Source: Dillenia suffruticosa (taxonomy: Eukaryota; Streptophyta; Magnoliopsida; Dilleniales; Dilleniaceae). From it: DNA of 64,000 nucleotides. The stretch covers positions 11,869,109-11,933,108 of the forward strand of contig JAVTVX010000009.1 of NCBI GenBank assembly GCA_033439265.1, written 5' to 3'. Below, piece by piece: positions 1 through 11,648 of the stretch (positions are counted from its first letter, which is position 1; every line of letters starts with the position of its first letter). The notes under the pieces were generated by a model that saw only the letters and a list, made by a program, of their open reading frames with translations, was not told the origin of the DNA and did no database searches. A program made the position numbers and the translations under genes.

Positions 1-1355
1 TTGAACGCATGATTGACCCATTGGATGAGTCTAATTTTGAGGAAATCTGTCATCATCAATGACTCTTTTGTCAGTAAACTTAAGGGAATTGAAAAAATTT
101 GGCTGTATGAAAGATTGAAAAGTGATGAACTTGATGTCTTAGGATTTTTATAATTTAATTTGTCCAACTTAAATAGAGTAGTTTATAGTTGATAGGACAA
201 AATAATCTCGTGGGAATAATGCTTGTTTGCACTATACTCAACACTCAACTAGAGTATATTTGCTCAAAATCTTGACATCAAAATCGTGTATCACAAATGA
301 ACTGAGCATAGTGAATAAGGCATGGCTTTAAGACCCATATTACAAAAGAACATACAAAGAACTGAGAGTACTGCCCCTGGGTTCAATATCTTACATAGTT
401 CTTAGCATTCAATATGTAGCGAGACTTCAAGCAGGGGAAAGATTCCATAAATTCTATGAAACCACAATAGTTATCATAATACCACGTGTAACTTGCACCA
501 AGTAATTTAGTAGGTCCATCCATGCAAGATTATACAAGCCCATTCTTTCAAGTAACATCACACACAATTCTAGGCTCAAATTAAATCCACTCTCCTAAGT
601 TCTAATAGGCATCTAATCTAAAGGCACCACAAACACTAGTATATGCAATCTCCAAATAAAATCCTTGAATTATTTACCCCTGTAAATTAGAATATCCAAA
701 AAAAAAAAAAAGTGCTTTTTATGATTTAAACCCTTCAAGTTTCAATAAGTTTCAATACAATTCACCTCCTTGTTCAAGTTACTTTATTGGAAAATAATAC
801 TGTAGAAGCAATTATATCAAACCCACATGATCATGCTTAAACTTGTACTGATACTACTAAATTACTTCAAAGTTGTTCTGCTCAGTTTTAAAGTCATCCA
901 CATTTTACTAGTAGAGAACAATGTGGTTTACTGCACTTTGCTCACTCTCCATCAGCTTGCATTCAGTTTTATATTTCAGATAAGGAGGGGCTGTATCATG
1001 AAAATGGTTCACAATAAATTATCAAATTAGAAGCATTCCTTTCTATATTCCATCCGTACATCATAAATAAAATTATTAAGCAATTACTATCGGAAGGTTA
1101 TTATTGCCTCATAACCGGTTGGAATGCACCTGCTTGGGCTTCCCTCAAACCACCCTTAGCCAAGTGTTCGAGCCTCCCATCCCCCTTACGTAAAATATCT
1201 AGCCCTTAACCCAAAAAGGGAAGCAAGAACCCCTATATCATAAACTATTACAAATATAATGAAGAACTTCAAGAAACGTCAAGAATGTTATGTACATGCA
1301 TCTAATGGATACCACACCCTAGCATTAGAAATATCATATTAAGTCATGGCATACC
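1..1355. other. Non-coding stretch downstream of the MOS4 gene
   Basis: I see no supported gene. The sequence is AT-rich with stops in all frames and a short A-run near 700. A 20-codon open stretch at the extreme left edge (3-62, plus strand) ends in a stop and might be the tail of a gene lying outside the window, but nothing identifies it. Around 1110-1210 is a more GC-rich patch with a GTTCGAGCC string that resembles a weak Pol III box B. No box A could be placed, so it is not called a SINE. Confidence 0.5.
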
Positions 1356-3881
1356 TCATTGTTCTAGATGAGGTAACGAACCATTCTCCATGGTAGTCTC
1401 CAAGTTCCAGCCTCTGAATATGATTAGAATTATTTACACCAAAACCAGAACTGCAGTGAAAATAAAACATAATTTAAGCAAAGAACTACCTCTCCTCAGC
1501 TTCTTTCCGCATCTCTTCAATGTGATTCTCAATGCTTGCACATGCAGCTTGAATTTCTATGTTTTTCTGGCAAAGTTCCTTCCATTCTGCAGAAAGGGCA
1601 TTAAGCTCAAATGCTGTATTTTGCTACATTCAGAAAAGGGAAGATATTTAGCTCGCAAAGTTGTACACACATCAACAAATGAATCACAAAATAGATGGCA
1701 AGACTTTCTAATCACCTGATGGTATTTCCTTTCACGATTCACAATTTCAATTTTTTCATTCTGTCTTGCAGCTTCTACTTGAAGTCTGAACAAAAGGTCA
1801 AAACTAAAATCATGAAGAATATATTGAAAAGGTAAATCACTAAATATAATTTTACAACTAATTAGCTCCCTATGGAGTTTCAATCTTTTTTTTTTCATAT
1901 GGCTCCCTATGGCATACCAAATTTTTTTTTTCACAAATAATGTGGGTGCAAAAACAATTCAATCATCCACCGGTATAAGTTTGGCTGTCAGCTTGTGTAA
2001 GCTAATGGCAGAATTCGGTTTAAAAGTCACAGATAGTGAAAATGCCTTATTAAAATGATTAAACTCAGCCAAATAGTCAATCAATATTAAACGCTAGCTA
2101 AACAAGTGTTTAGACTAGAGGACCAAGCAGACGTGTGAGGAATTAGTTGCAATCAGGTAGTAAGAAAGCTTAAAATGGATTTTATTGTCTGATATACTCA
2201 CTCAGCAAACGTAGCCGTAAAGAGAAACAGGAGTTTGCTCCTATATTTTTACATCAATAATATGATCTATTATCCTTGCCGATGGACAGGAGCCATTCAA
2301 CTGCTTTTGACTGATGACGGCCCTTCCGTCTCTGCTTCATTTCATATTATAATGGGAAATTTCTTGCTAGTAGAATGATAATGAAGGAGATATGTTTTCA
2401 GGTTTCAGATCAAATTGGATAGACTTTTCATAGATCTGAAATTTCAAATATAACAGCAAATGGCTCCTTGTTTCTTTGTGTTCTTTTCTCCTCTTTTGTT
2501 AAAAAGATGCACATAACATAACACTCACTGCAAAGCACCACCCATAAAAGTAGGTATATACTTCAATCAATATCAAATACATAAATATCTTAGTCCATTT
2601 TCTACAAGTCATGGCCAAGGCCAAGTACATCAACCCATTCAATAATGCAAATGGCCTCATGACCTGTAAGTTCACATAAAAGCTTAGGATTTACAACTAA
2701 GAAAAGCAAGCACTTCAGTTGTGTGCCTTGCCCCAGGTGAACCACTCAAAGGGCTCACCCCGCGCACAAAGTGCTCCCCGGTTTAGTGTGGGGTAGGGGG
2801 AGGGTGGGCATATATATACGCAGCCTTCCCCTTGCATTTTTTGCAAAGAGGCTGTTTCCACGCCTCGAACCCGTGACCTCAAGATTACCAGGTGAACCAC
2901 TCAGCTACCACTAAAACAGCATCTGCCAAAGCCTTCATTGCTCAAACCCCTTTTTGAGCAACAAAAATATTTCCTCATCCATAGTAACACAAATCACTCC
3001 AACCCCTAGCAATCCATGACCAAGATCATCTTGCGAAACCAGAACTTTCAATCTATGACCAATATCATCTTGCGAAACCAGAACTGGGTACTTCCACATC
3101 CAAGGTCATAAATTCAGTCTGGGATCGATTGAAAGACCAAAGACAATATTCAATGCTACAACTGAACTATCCAAAACAAATAATGATACAAGTAAAAGAA
3201 AACCTGGATAAGAATACTTCAAGCCGATGGTTGTGTTGTTTCCACACCTCAGCACCATACTTGGACATCAGCTCCAAATTCTCCATTCTGCAAAATCAAA
3301 CACTTAATATCTCAAAACACAAAAGGAACAGCAAGAATAATGCAGGATATAAATAGCATCAGTAAACCTAATGACTTGATGTTGAAGCAATCTCTGAGCT
3401 TTCTGAACAGATTGCCTCCAAGCAGTCTCGTCATTCCACTTATTCATCGGCGGCTTCTCCAGCCCGTATCTCGACATGTCAAGAGCTACTGGAGGCTTAC
3501 CTGTTCTCACTCTCTCGTGCTCCCTCGCAAGCATCGGGTGATCCTGTCACACACGCACAAAGTATCAATTATCGCCGAAGCTTCAAAATTTGGCAAGAAT
3601 TGAAAGATAATCGAAAACCCAATTGTAGAAATTACATCAAAATTTTGAGCGGGAAGAGGAGGGAGATCATTGAGGAAGTCGGAGGGCTTCTTGGAGCTTC
3701 TGCGCATCTCTTCTTCGACCAAGCGGTCCACTTCCGCTTTGACGAGGGGATCTGCGTAGTCGTCGTCGATGTATGGGAGAGCGTCGATGATTTCTGCGTC
3801 TGGTGTGCGAGACCATGACGGTTTCTGCGACGGCGGAGCTTCCAGCATCAATATTCCGCCACTGGTGTCGGTTGTCGCCAT
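1356..3881 (-). CDS. MOS4: MOS4 / SPF27 (BCAS2-like) pre-mRNA-splicing factor, six exons
   Basis: Nuclear subunit of the Prp19 complex (NTC; MOS4-associated complex in plants), which works with CDC5 and PRL1 in spliceosome activation and, in Arabidopsis, in innate immunity (family knowledge). Exons by reading, minus strand: 3881-3636, 3543-3368, 3287-3204, 1785-1716, 1623-1490 and 1413-1356. All junctions are GT..AG, phases agree, and the 768 nt give 255 residues, close to the Arabidopsis protein of about 250. The N-terminal third carries the family hallmarks [10 protein letters not shown] (residues 30-39) and [16 protein letters not shown]. The middle has a [12 protein letters not shown] block, and the C-terminal half is predicted coiled coil, including NRERKYHQ. 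The start is the first ATG before that conserved N-terminus. A GA-rich leader lies just upstream (about 3955-3990). Intron 3 is 1.4 kb and contains a SINE. No frameshift or premature stop was found. The identity is secure; the last exon is short and less conserved. Confidence 0.93.
2745..2910 (-). mobile_element. tRNA-derived SINE in MOS4 intron 3
   Basis: Read on the minus strand, the element starts with a box A-like TAGCTGAGTGGTTC (about 2909-2896). It is followed about 30 bases later by a clear box B, GGTCACGGGTTCGAGGC (2881-2865), the internal Pol III promoter of tRNA-derived SINEs. The body then runs through GGAAACAGCCTCTTTGC and AAGGCTGCGTATA, strings common to a widespread plant SINE class, to a GC-rich 3' part. 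It lies in the same sense as the host gene. A 14-base string, AGGTGAACCACTCA, occurs both in box A (2890-2903) and just past the 3' end (2735-2748). This may be a second truncated SINE head rather than a target-site duplication. The family name was not assigned. Confidence 0.65.
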
Positions 3882-4320
3882 TGTTGCAGAATTGTGAACT
3901 CGGTCTTGTCTGCCAGAGAGGGCTGTTGATTATGTACACGCTCGCATGCTCGCTCGCTATCCTCTCTCTCGCTCTGTCTCTCCCCCCCTTGTATTGATTT
4001 TGAGGGCTTCTTTTATTTGTACCGGCAAAAAGTATGGAGCTATATTTTTCCCTTTTTTTGTCACAGGAACGATGAAAATTACAAAAATATATATATGCCC
4101 AGAGTTTCAAACACTGAAATTTGAAATAATAATAATAATAATAATTGAACAAGAGCTGTTTATCCAACAAGGAAGCCATATTTTTCTAAAAATAAATATT
4201 AAAATTATTAGTTTCATTGAATTTATGATTTTTTTTACTAAATTTGAGTCAATTCATTTTTATATTATTTTCTAATTATAATATCCATCAAATTTTAAAT
4301 TTCAGGCTATCTCAGTATAA
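3882..4320 (-). promoter_or_regulatory. Probable MOS4 promoter and 5' UTR
   Basis: This is the sequence immediately upstream of the MOS4 start on the minus strand. A CT-rich tract on the plus strand (about 3953-3990, GA-rich in gene sense) is typical of plant leaders. An (AAT)n microsatellite of about seven units sits at 4125-4146. No TATA box could be fixed with confidence. The right limit is arbitrary. Confidence 0.35.
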
Positions 4321-5111
4321 ATATTAAATATCACTGAAAGAAGAAGAGAGAAAAAATCGATACCAAAATCAATATTGTGCTCTGAATATGATACCATCCC
4401 CCTATTACATTACATATTGTGTTTGCCAAATTTAAAAGCATGTTATGTACCCAAAGAGCAATGAAATTTTGTTTGTGTTCTTGTAGGGATACTCAACTGA
4501 TAAAAAACTCTTAGTCAATTGTTTTTCTCGAAATCAAGATTTAGTGTTCGATTCGTGAACACATATATTTTTTTTATTTTAATTACTCCAAAATAATAAA
4601 AAAATATCTAATTTGTTATGATATTTTGGTTTACGTAATAAAATTCTTATATCATATTTTATCTTCTCAAGCATATACTAAACATCATGAATCAAAAGAT
4701 TTCGGTTTAAGATCCAACATTCCCTCTCCCTCCATAAATGAGACTGTAGATGAAAAATTAAACTTTTCGCCTTCGTTGCATTCACCACTAAAGATGAATC
4801 AAGCTAATTAATGGAAATATTGATTATCCCTTAGAATTTGAAAACCTTCATATATTGCATGTAACCCCGCTACCTCTTGATCCTCAAATCAGTCCCAAAT
4901 TGGTGACATTCCCTCAATACTCTTTTTTTTTTTTTTTTGGAGAAAAGAAAGTATTTGGAAATATTCTAAGGCATTTTGATGCCTGATTAACCCATCCAAC
5001 GACTCTCATATGAAATATATATAATATTTGGAAACAAAAAAAGAAAGTTTGTTATTTTTCATATTTTTCTATGAATCCTATTAAACTTTTTAGGAGATAA
5101 ATATTTTGTAA

Positions 5112-5471
5112 AAATATTCAATTATTTCTTGGTATGAAATGATAAATGAATTAATAATATCTTTTAATTTTTCATAATTTGTAAATTTTCTACGTCAAGA
5201 GTTTAAGTGGAGAAATTCAGAAAATAAATATGTTATTGGGAAAAAAAAGAATTTTTTCATTTGGAGCAATGAAAACATGAGAAAAAGTTCGATATTTTCA
5301 ATTATTTCTTGGTCTGAAATGATAAACGAATTAATAATATCTTTTAATTTTTCATAATTTGTAAACTTTCTACATCAAGAGTTTAAGTGGGGGACTTCAG
5401 GAGATAAATATGTTATTGGGGAAAAAAAGAATTTTTTTCATTTAGAGCAATGAAAACATAAGAAAAGGTTT
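5112..5471 (+). repeat. Two-copy tandem duplication, 180-bp unit
   Basis: The block beginning TTCAATTATTTCTTGGT at about 5117 recurs at about 5297. The two copies stay collinear through the shared ATGATAAA.GAATTAATAAT, the TTAAGTGG and the TGTTATTGGG segments, so the period is about 180 bases. They differ by scattered substitutions, roughly one in fifteen by eye, so the duplication is not recent. No coding content. Confidence 0.8.
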
Positions 5472-8395
5472 GAGATTTCTCATAACAGATTATGAGGGAA
5501 AGAAAAAAGAAAATGAGATTTTGAAAAAACAAAGAAAGAGAAACCAAATATTGTTTTATAAATTTCAAAATTTTCCTCAATTAAAGTGCTATCGACGCAT
5601 ATATATAGGTGATCAGTAGATGTTCCAATTATAAGGTGTGAAACTATAATAAGTATTCATATTAATCGAGAGAGATAAATTTAAAAGAAAATTAGATAAT
5701 AATAATAAAATATGATAAAAATTATCTAAATATAGATAAAAACATAATATAAGATAGAGTAAAATGATATTGAAGTATTTATATTATCAACCCTATTTAG
5801 TGGAATAAAAATACGATTTCTGTTATCGTAAAAATAAAACAATCATATAGGTAAATATATAATATGAAATAAAATATAATACCGTAAAAGAAGTTATATA
5901 ATCGATTTCATTTAGTAAGAGAAAAATTTGATCGGTGGTATCATCGTTAATAAATAAAGTTTGAATTTTCCTTTTTCCGAGAGTTTTGAGCGTAAATCTA
6001 GGCTTGTCGCATGATCCCGCAAATGGCCTTGTTTATATATGAGCTAATCTCATGTTGCCCATGTGGGATTATTCACCCTTGACCGAAGGGTATTCCCAAT
6101 AATGCCGCTCCCACGTAGAGTGGGGAATGAATTTCCCAAAACCGGAATTTTAAATTTTTCCAAATAATATTTGTCGATTATAATATAATACTATTATTAT
6201 TATTTTATTTTTAATATTAAATGAATCAAATAAATTACACACTAAGTAATGTAAATTCTATTATAGTAATGCATTTCTATCTATCTTTTTGAATAAGACA
6301 TATATAGCGGATATTAGTATACTTTAATTTTTAATATTGCGAACTCCCCACAAAAAATGAAATTTTAATTCCCTCCAAATAAAATTTTATTTGGAAGAAA
6401 TTTTATAAAAACAAGTTAATAGTATTTCTTGAATATCATTATTTTTTAATTAAATTAAATTTGAAACAAATCACTTGAGCATTTTTCATATTAAACTCTT
6501 AAAGCAAGTTAACTATTACAAAAATAAATAAGATAGAGCCTCGAGATTGAAATTTTGGCAACAATATAACATAGTATCATTTCCTTTGCAGGACTAGCCT
6601 ACTATGTATATCAAGCTTTGCTTAATTTTCAATTTCACTATCTGAACAATTGAGATAAATCATCAACATATTTTCAAACTATATATATGATGTATGTGTC
6701 TAAAATCTGGAATGAATAAATATATATGCATATGAAAGAGTGTTTGCACATGAAAGAGAAAAAATTAGTAATTTCAAGAGATACAGACCAAATAAATAAG
6801 GCAGAAATATAAAATAAAAGAAAAGATGTTTAATAATATGTATAGGGGTAATATAAGAAATTTATTTTTTTAATAAGGATAATATTGATAAAAAATAATT
6901 TTATCCATTACAAACTTCTACATATGGTATAGATATGTAATGTTTCATTATGTACTATATTTGCTTACTGATGTTTTTATATTGTGTTCTTGATTTATAT
7001 AAAGAGAAAAAGCAATTTTAAGCCCGAAAATAATTTAAAAACTACTCCTTTGAAATTATGTAAATCCTTTTGGTATATCTTGAGTTCGAGCAATTCTTAT
7101 AGTATAAAATTCAATAAAAAGAATAAGACTGATTTTATAGTAGTAAACCACTTTTAATCTTCATAAGGTATTAAAGCTACCATCTACAGTCTACTAACTA
7201 CTATCATTATGCTTAATCTAACATATAGATATCTACTATGTCCAAACATTTAAGAGTTTGTGTTGCCCTCTTTTCATGAAATAGAAATAATCAAATGTCT
7301 CTCTCTGTCTCAAAAAATAAAGGACTTGGACTTAGATGGACACTTGATTTGATCATTTCTTTGAATGCTTGTTCTTCTCGCTCTTAGAACAGTTGATGGA
7401 TGACCAAGATCTTTGAATCCTTGAATTATGTCCAAAATTCTACACTAAGAATGCTTCTATGCTAAGGGTGTTATGTTAGTGGATCGTCACACTTTGACTT
7501 CATTACTTTTGAGTTCATATCTTTTGATTAAAATAGCCCGATTCTAAAAAGACCACACTTAAATATTCTCTCAAATCCAAGAATAAATATAAAGAAATTC
7601 AAATTGAATCTTCTCAAACAAGCTTTGAGTGTGGGACCCATCAAATGTATTTGAGAGTATGAGACTAACAAAAGCTTCACCTTTTTCTCACCAACCGACA
7701 CACACTTTCTCTACCCCACCTATAAAACTCGAAAATGTGTCATATCTTCTTCATTTACAAATCTAATTCCTTCTTTAAACACTCAAGTAAAGTATATCTA
7801 CTCACGTTCACCAACCAAAGATCTCATCCTCTCCAAAGGTATTAAACACATGCATCATGATTCCAAGTTTTGATTGTAAGAATCTCATGAGTCTCTTAAC
7901 TCTTTGTCTCTTAGAACTTTAAGGTAAACTGTTTTAAAACTTTTAGGTATTAAAAAATTTCATAAATTTAAAAGAAAACTAGTGTTTCCATGTTCAACAT
8001 GTAATTTTGATACCTATCTCGCCATTATTTTGTTTTATTCTTAAAACTTATGGAATTCATGGTTTGTGAACAAGTTTAGAGAAAGAAACTGAGTCTAAAT
8101 AAAGGCAAATATTGCTTGCTATGTATGCTTTTCCTTTCATAGATACTATATACCCTTGCTAAAAGTATGATTATGCTTAATTTGTTTGTTAAGGTTTGGT
8201 TCCATAAAAGGGTTAAAGAATTTAGGAGGAAGTTTGGCTATGAAATTTGGGAGGAGAGTAGACAGATGGCAGAAGAACAGAGGCAGTAGGTTCGTGTTCT
8301 TGTGTGTAGACAATGAAACTCGCATCTACTACCTGTGCATATTGCCTATGTAGGTGCATGATTTCAACTGAGGAGATAAAGGGGTTAAAAAAGGA

Positions 8396-8960
8396 GTTAG
8401 GATTTTAATATTTTTTTAGACAAATAGATTAAAAAGCATATAAAAGAAGGAAGGGCATAGTAGACTTGTATGCTTGTACGCAAACACATATAACTCACGT
8501 GCACAGCCACATACACTACATGAGCACAAATATGTTCAAGAATGATGTTTATGTGGTTAGAGAAGGGGTTAGGATCTAAACTTTTGTGAAAAAGTAGGTG
8601 AGAGGAAGCCTAAAAGGCATGAAAGAAAGAAGGGCATAACAAACGTGTATGTCCACATGCAAACACAAATAACTTGTGTGGGAAGTCGTTTAGACCGACT
8701 ATGTGTACATGTGTTCAAGAGGGATGTAGTGGGTTAGTGAAAGAGTTAGGATTTGAATTTTTGTTCCTAAGTAGGTGAGAGGAGCCTAAAATGTACATGA
8801 AAGAAGAAGGGCATGAGAGATTTGTATGTCAATGTGCAAGCACAAACATCTTGTGCACATAACCGTGCAAGGTTTAAGAGGGATTTTCATAATGTTAAAG
8901 GAGGAGTTAAGGTCTAATTTTTGATGACCAGGGTGATAAGCAAGCACATGAAAAGAAATT
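8396..8960 (+). repeat. Degenerate tandem repeat, about four units of 160-175 bp
   Basis: The marker GTTAGGAT(C/T)T appears at about 8396, 8569 and 8744 and as a diverged GTTAAGGTCT at about 8906. Each unit then carries, in order, AAGTAGGTGAGAGGA.GCCTAAAA, GAAAGAAGAAGGGCAT, a GTATGTCnnnnTGCAAACACAAA segment and a TGTTCAAGAGGGAT segment. The first unit is the most diverged. Copies differ strongly, so this is an old local amplification. No ORF spans a unit. Confidence 0.7.
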
Positions 8961-9486
8961 GAGAACAATAGATATGTTTGCTCATTGTGCAAGTAGACCA
9001 AAACTAGGGTTTTTCCACCCTATTTGACCCTAAATGTTTGAATCTTTTTAATTGTCATTTTTTACTAGGGTAAACCTAGATTTCTAGGGACTTTATGAGA
9101 CCTCTTTCAACTGAGATGACCTTAGATTGATGATGATTTTATGTTCCCCTTTTTATTGAAGTTAAATTTAATATAATGATACTTTCACATGTTCTTTTTA
9201 AAGCAAGTTAGATCTGGAGTCTTTGTGACTTTCTATACTTTATTACATGACTTTATATGCTCCCTTACATGACTTTGGTATTGTTGTAGTTGATGTTATT
9301 GTTTTGCATATATTTTCTCCAAACGAGTGATTACCACATTACATGACCTCTTTATCTAATTGTCATGAAAGAAAGAGATCACAATTTGAAACTATAGAAA
9401 TAAGTTAGGAAAGTTTCTATTTTAAAAAGTGTTTCTAGTTATAAAATGTTAGCTAACTAAAATGAGTTCAGTGAAACCTTAGAAAT

Positions 9487-11589
9487 TGTTGACATAGTAT
9501 AGTTTTGATGATAATAAAGTGAAAGAAAGGAAGTTCATGAAAATCTAAAAAATAATAAGACAATTCAAAAGTTTCAAATTCGTGTCAACCTTACTAGAGA
9601 ACACATCGACTTGCATTGTAGTCCCACCAATTGAAAGCCCTATGTCAACCAATTCAATCTATCCACGCACACATCGACCTAAGTATTTATCCTTGTCGAC
9701 CTGAAGAATAAAATTTCTATAGAAACACATAAGTCTGAACACATCGACCCACATTCAATCACATCGACCTAAACAGTCATAGGTGGACCAATCTGAAATA
9801 ACATATCAACCAATTTCTAAAGCACATCTACTTACACAAATCAGACATCGACACATAGAGCAAAAATCATATTAGGATATCGATGTCTCTACTAACTATG
9901 TCGACATGAAACAATTACATTATTGATGAATAATAACACATCAACCAATTCAGTTTAACACATCAACCAATTTTACTTATAAATAGTAACATATCAATCT
10001 GTATGGATAGCACATCAACATATTAGTCCTTGACTCTGAAGCACACACATCAACCTATCATTATACTTGTTGACCTAGTCAAGACACATCAACCAATTCA
10101 TCTCATCAGGTCAACCAATTTAACTAATAAATAGTAACACATCAACCTATATCACAACACATCAATCTGTTGTTATTTGTTTTTGAAACATACATATCAA
10201 CACATCAAAATTCTTATCGACTAGAAAAAACACATCGACCAATTTAATTTATCAGGTCAACCAATTCTATTAATGAATAGAGACACATAAACCCATGAAG
10301 AGCACATGTCGACCTGTCAATTGTTATTTTTGATATACATACACCGACTCATCTCAATTCATGTCGACCTATAAAAATCACATCGACCAATTCTCTTTGC
10401 CAAGTCTACAATTTATTAATTGCACAGTAATATATTGATATATGCTAAAAGATCTGTCGACTTGATGTTTATTTATTTATTGAATCACACATCAACCTAC
10501 ACTCCTTATGTCTACAGAGTATACACACAACGACCAATTTAGCAATACACATCGACCAATTTTCTACCAGAATAGGAACATGTCGATGCATTGAACTAAC
10601 TTGTTGACCTGACTTTCATCAAGTCCTTGACATTACACATCGACATGGTTGTAAACTTGTCGACATACGTATATACATCAACCAATTCAAAAACATATGT
10701 TCACCTATTTTATTTTGCACAGTTTCTTGTCGACTTGTTTTAACAGAAATACACTATAAAGTGTTTGAATTCGGCTCGATATCCACATTAATGTTATTGA
10801 CCTGTATGTGTCAGAAATCGGATATATGAAACAAATTTGAACTTAACGGATACCTTATTTTTTCGATTTTTGAAATCTTTCATTTTTTATCAAAACTAAT
10901 GTTCAAATGCAGATCAAGCATATTCTGATTGGGCTAAATAAAAAGCGGCGCCAATTAAAACTGAGAAGTTTCAGCGTGAAGGAAGGAACTGATGAAAGGC
11001 TTTAATGGCGAAAAATAAATGCTCAACGTTCGGATGCAACAACCACCACCAACCTTCAACGGATCTATTCAATACCTCAATAAATATTGAGGAGCAAAAA
11101 TAGAGAGGGTTATGAGAATTGAATGCCATATTGAATACTTTATCAAATCTCTACTGTGTATTTTAAAATTTACTCTAACTGTTCTAATTTTTACTATCCA
11201 TTCTTATACTGTCAAATATGAGAAAAAAAAGTCTTAATTCTTGATATTTATTTCTTAGATTAATATGAGTGTCAAAGATTAAGGAGTGAGTATCACTGTT
11301 TTAAGTCTAAAAAGTCAAAAATTTAATATATTTGAAATTGAACAGAAGTGTTCTATAGGAATAGTGTAAAAGATTGAATTTGAACTTATAATCAAATTTG
11401 TAATCTAAACTATTAGTGAAAAATCTATGGGAGCTTAGGAGTAGATATACACCGAGTTTGATGGAACCACTATAAAAACCTTTTATGTCCTATTTCATTA
11501 AATTTTCACTCTCTGTCATTTTATTTAAAATTTTAAAAGTCATAAAAAGTCCATATTCAACTATTCACCCCCTCTCTAGTTAAATAACA
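9487..11589 (+). repeat. 5' LTR of the copia element
   Basis: It begins TGTTGACATAG and ends AAATAACA directly before the primer-binding site. The first 1.26 kb is filled with irregularly spaced copies of an ACATCGACC(AATT) or TTGTCGACCTG motif (about 9590-10745). The last 0.8 kb is more ordinary AT-rich sequence. The corresponding 3' copy is 18984-21058. Confidence 0.85.
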
Positions 11590-11590
11590 A

Positions 11591-11606
11591 TTGGTATTAG
11601 AGCGGG
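11591..11606 (+). other. Primer-binding site of the copia element
   Basis: TTGGTATTAGAGCGGG immediately follows the LTR. It matches the usual plant initiator-Met tRNA complement TGGTATCAGAGC except for one C-to-T change. Confidence 0.8.
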
Positions 11607-11648
11607 TGTGTATTTAAGAAGCTTAACAGCTTAACATCAAAGATCCAG

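Larger units (their letters stand above)
4321..9486. other. AT-rich intergenic DNA without recognisable genes
   Basis: No open frame longer than about 70 codons has recognisable content. The stretch holds two local duplications listed separately (5112-5471 and about 8396-8960). It also contains a short, relatively GC-rich block at about 6000-6140, and a possible promoter-like block at 7690-7840 with TATAAAA at 7722 and a CT/AC-rich leader but no following ORF. The remainder is low-complexity A/T. Confidence 0.5.

Noticed and set aside
3..62. Plus-strand open tail of 19 codons ending in a stop at the left edge
   Set aside because: Too short and without a recognisable motif; any gene would lie outside the window.
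1390..1719. 109-codon plus-strand ORF over the end of MOS4
   Set aside because: Antisense shadow of MOS4 exons 4-6, with no recognisable domain.
3667..4179. 170-codon minus-strand ORF spanning the MOS4 start
   Set aside because: Frame-shifted overlap of MOS4 exon 1 and its GA-rich leader; the MOS4 frame is the conserved one.
6000..6140. Relatively GC-rich block in the AT-rich intergenic region
   Set aside because: No ORF, inverted repeat or RNA-gene box could be placed; composition alone is not enough.
9590..10745. CRISPR-like array
   Set aside because: Motif too short and degenerate, with variable spacing, in a plant LTR; plants have no CRISPR systems.
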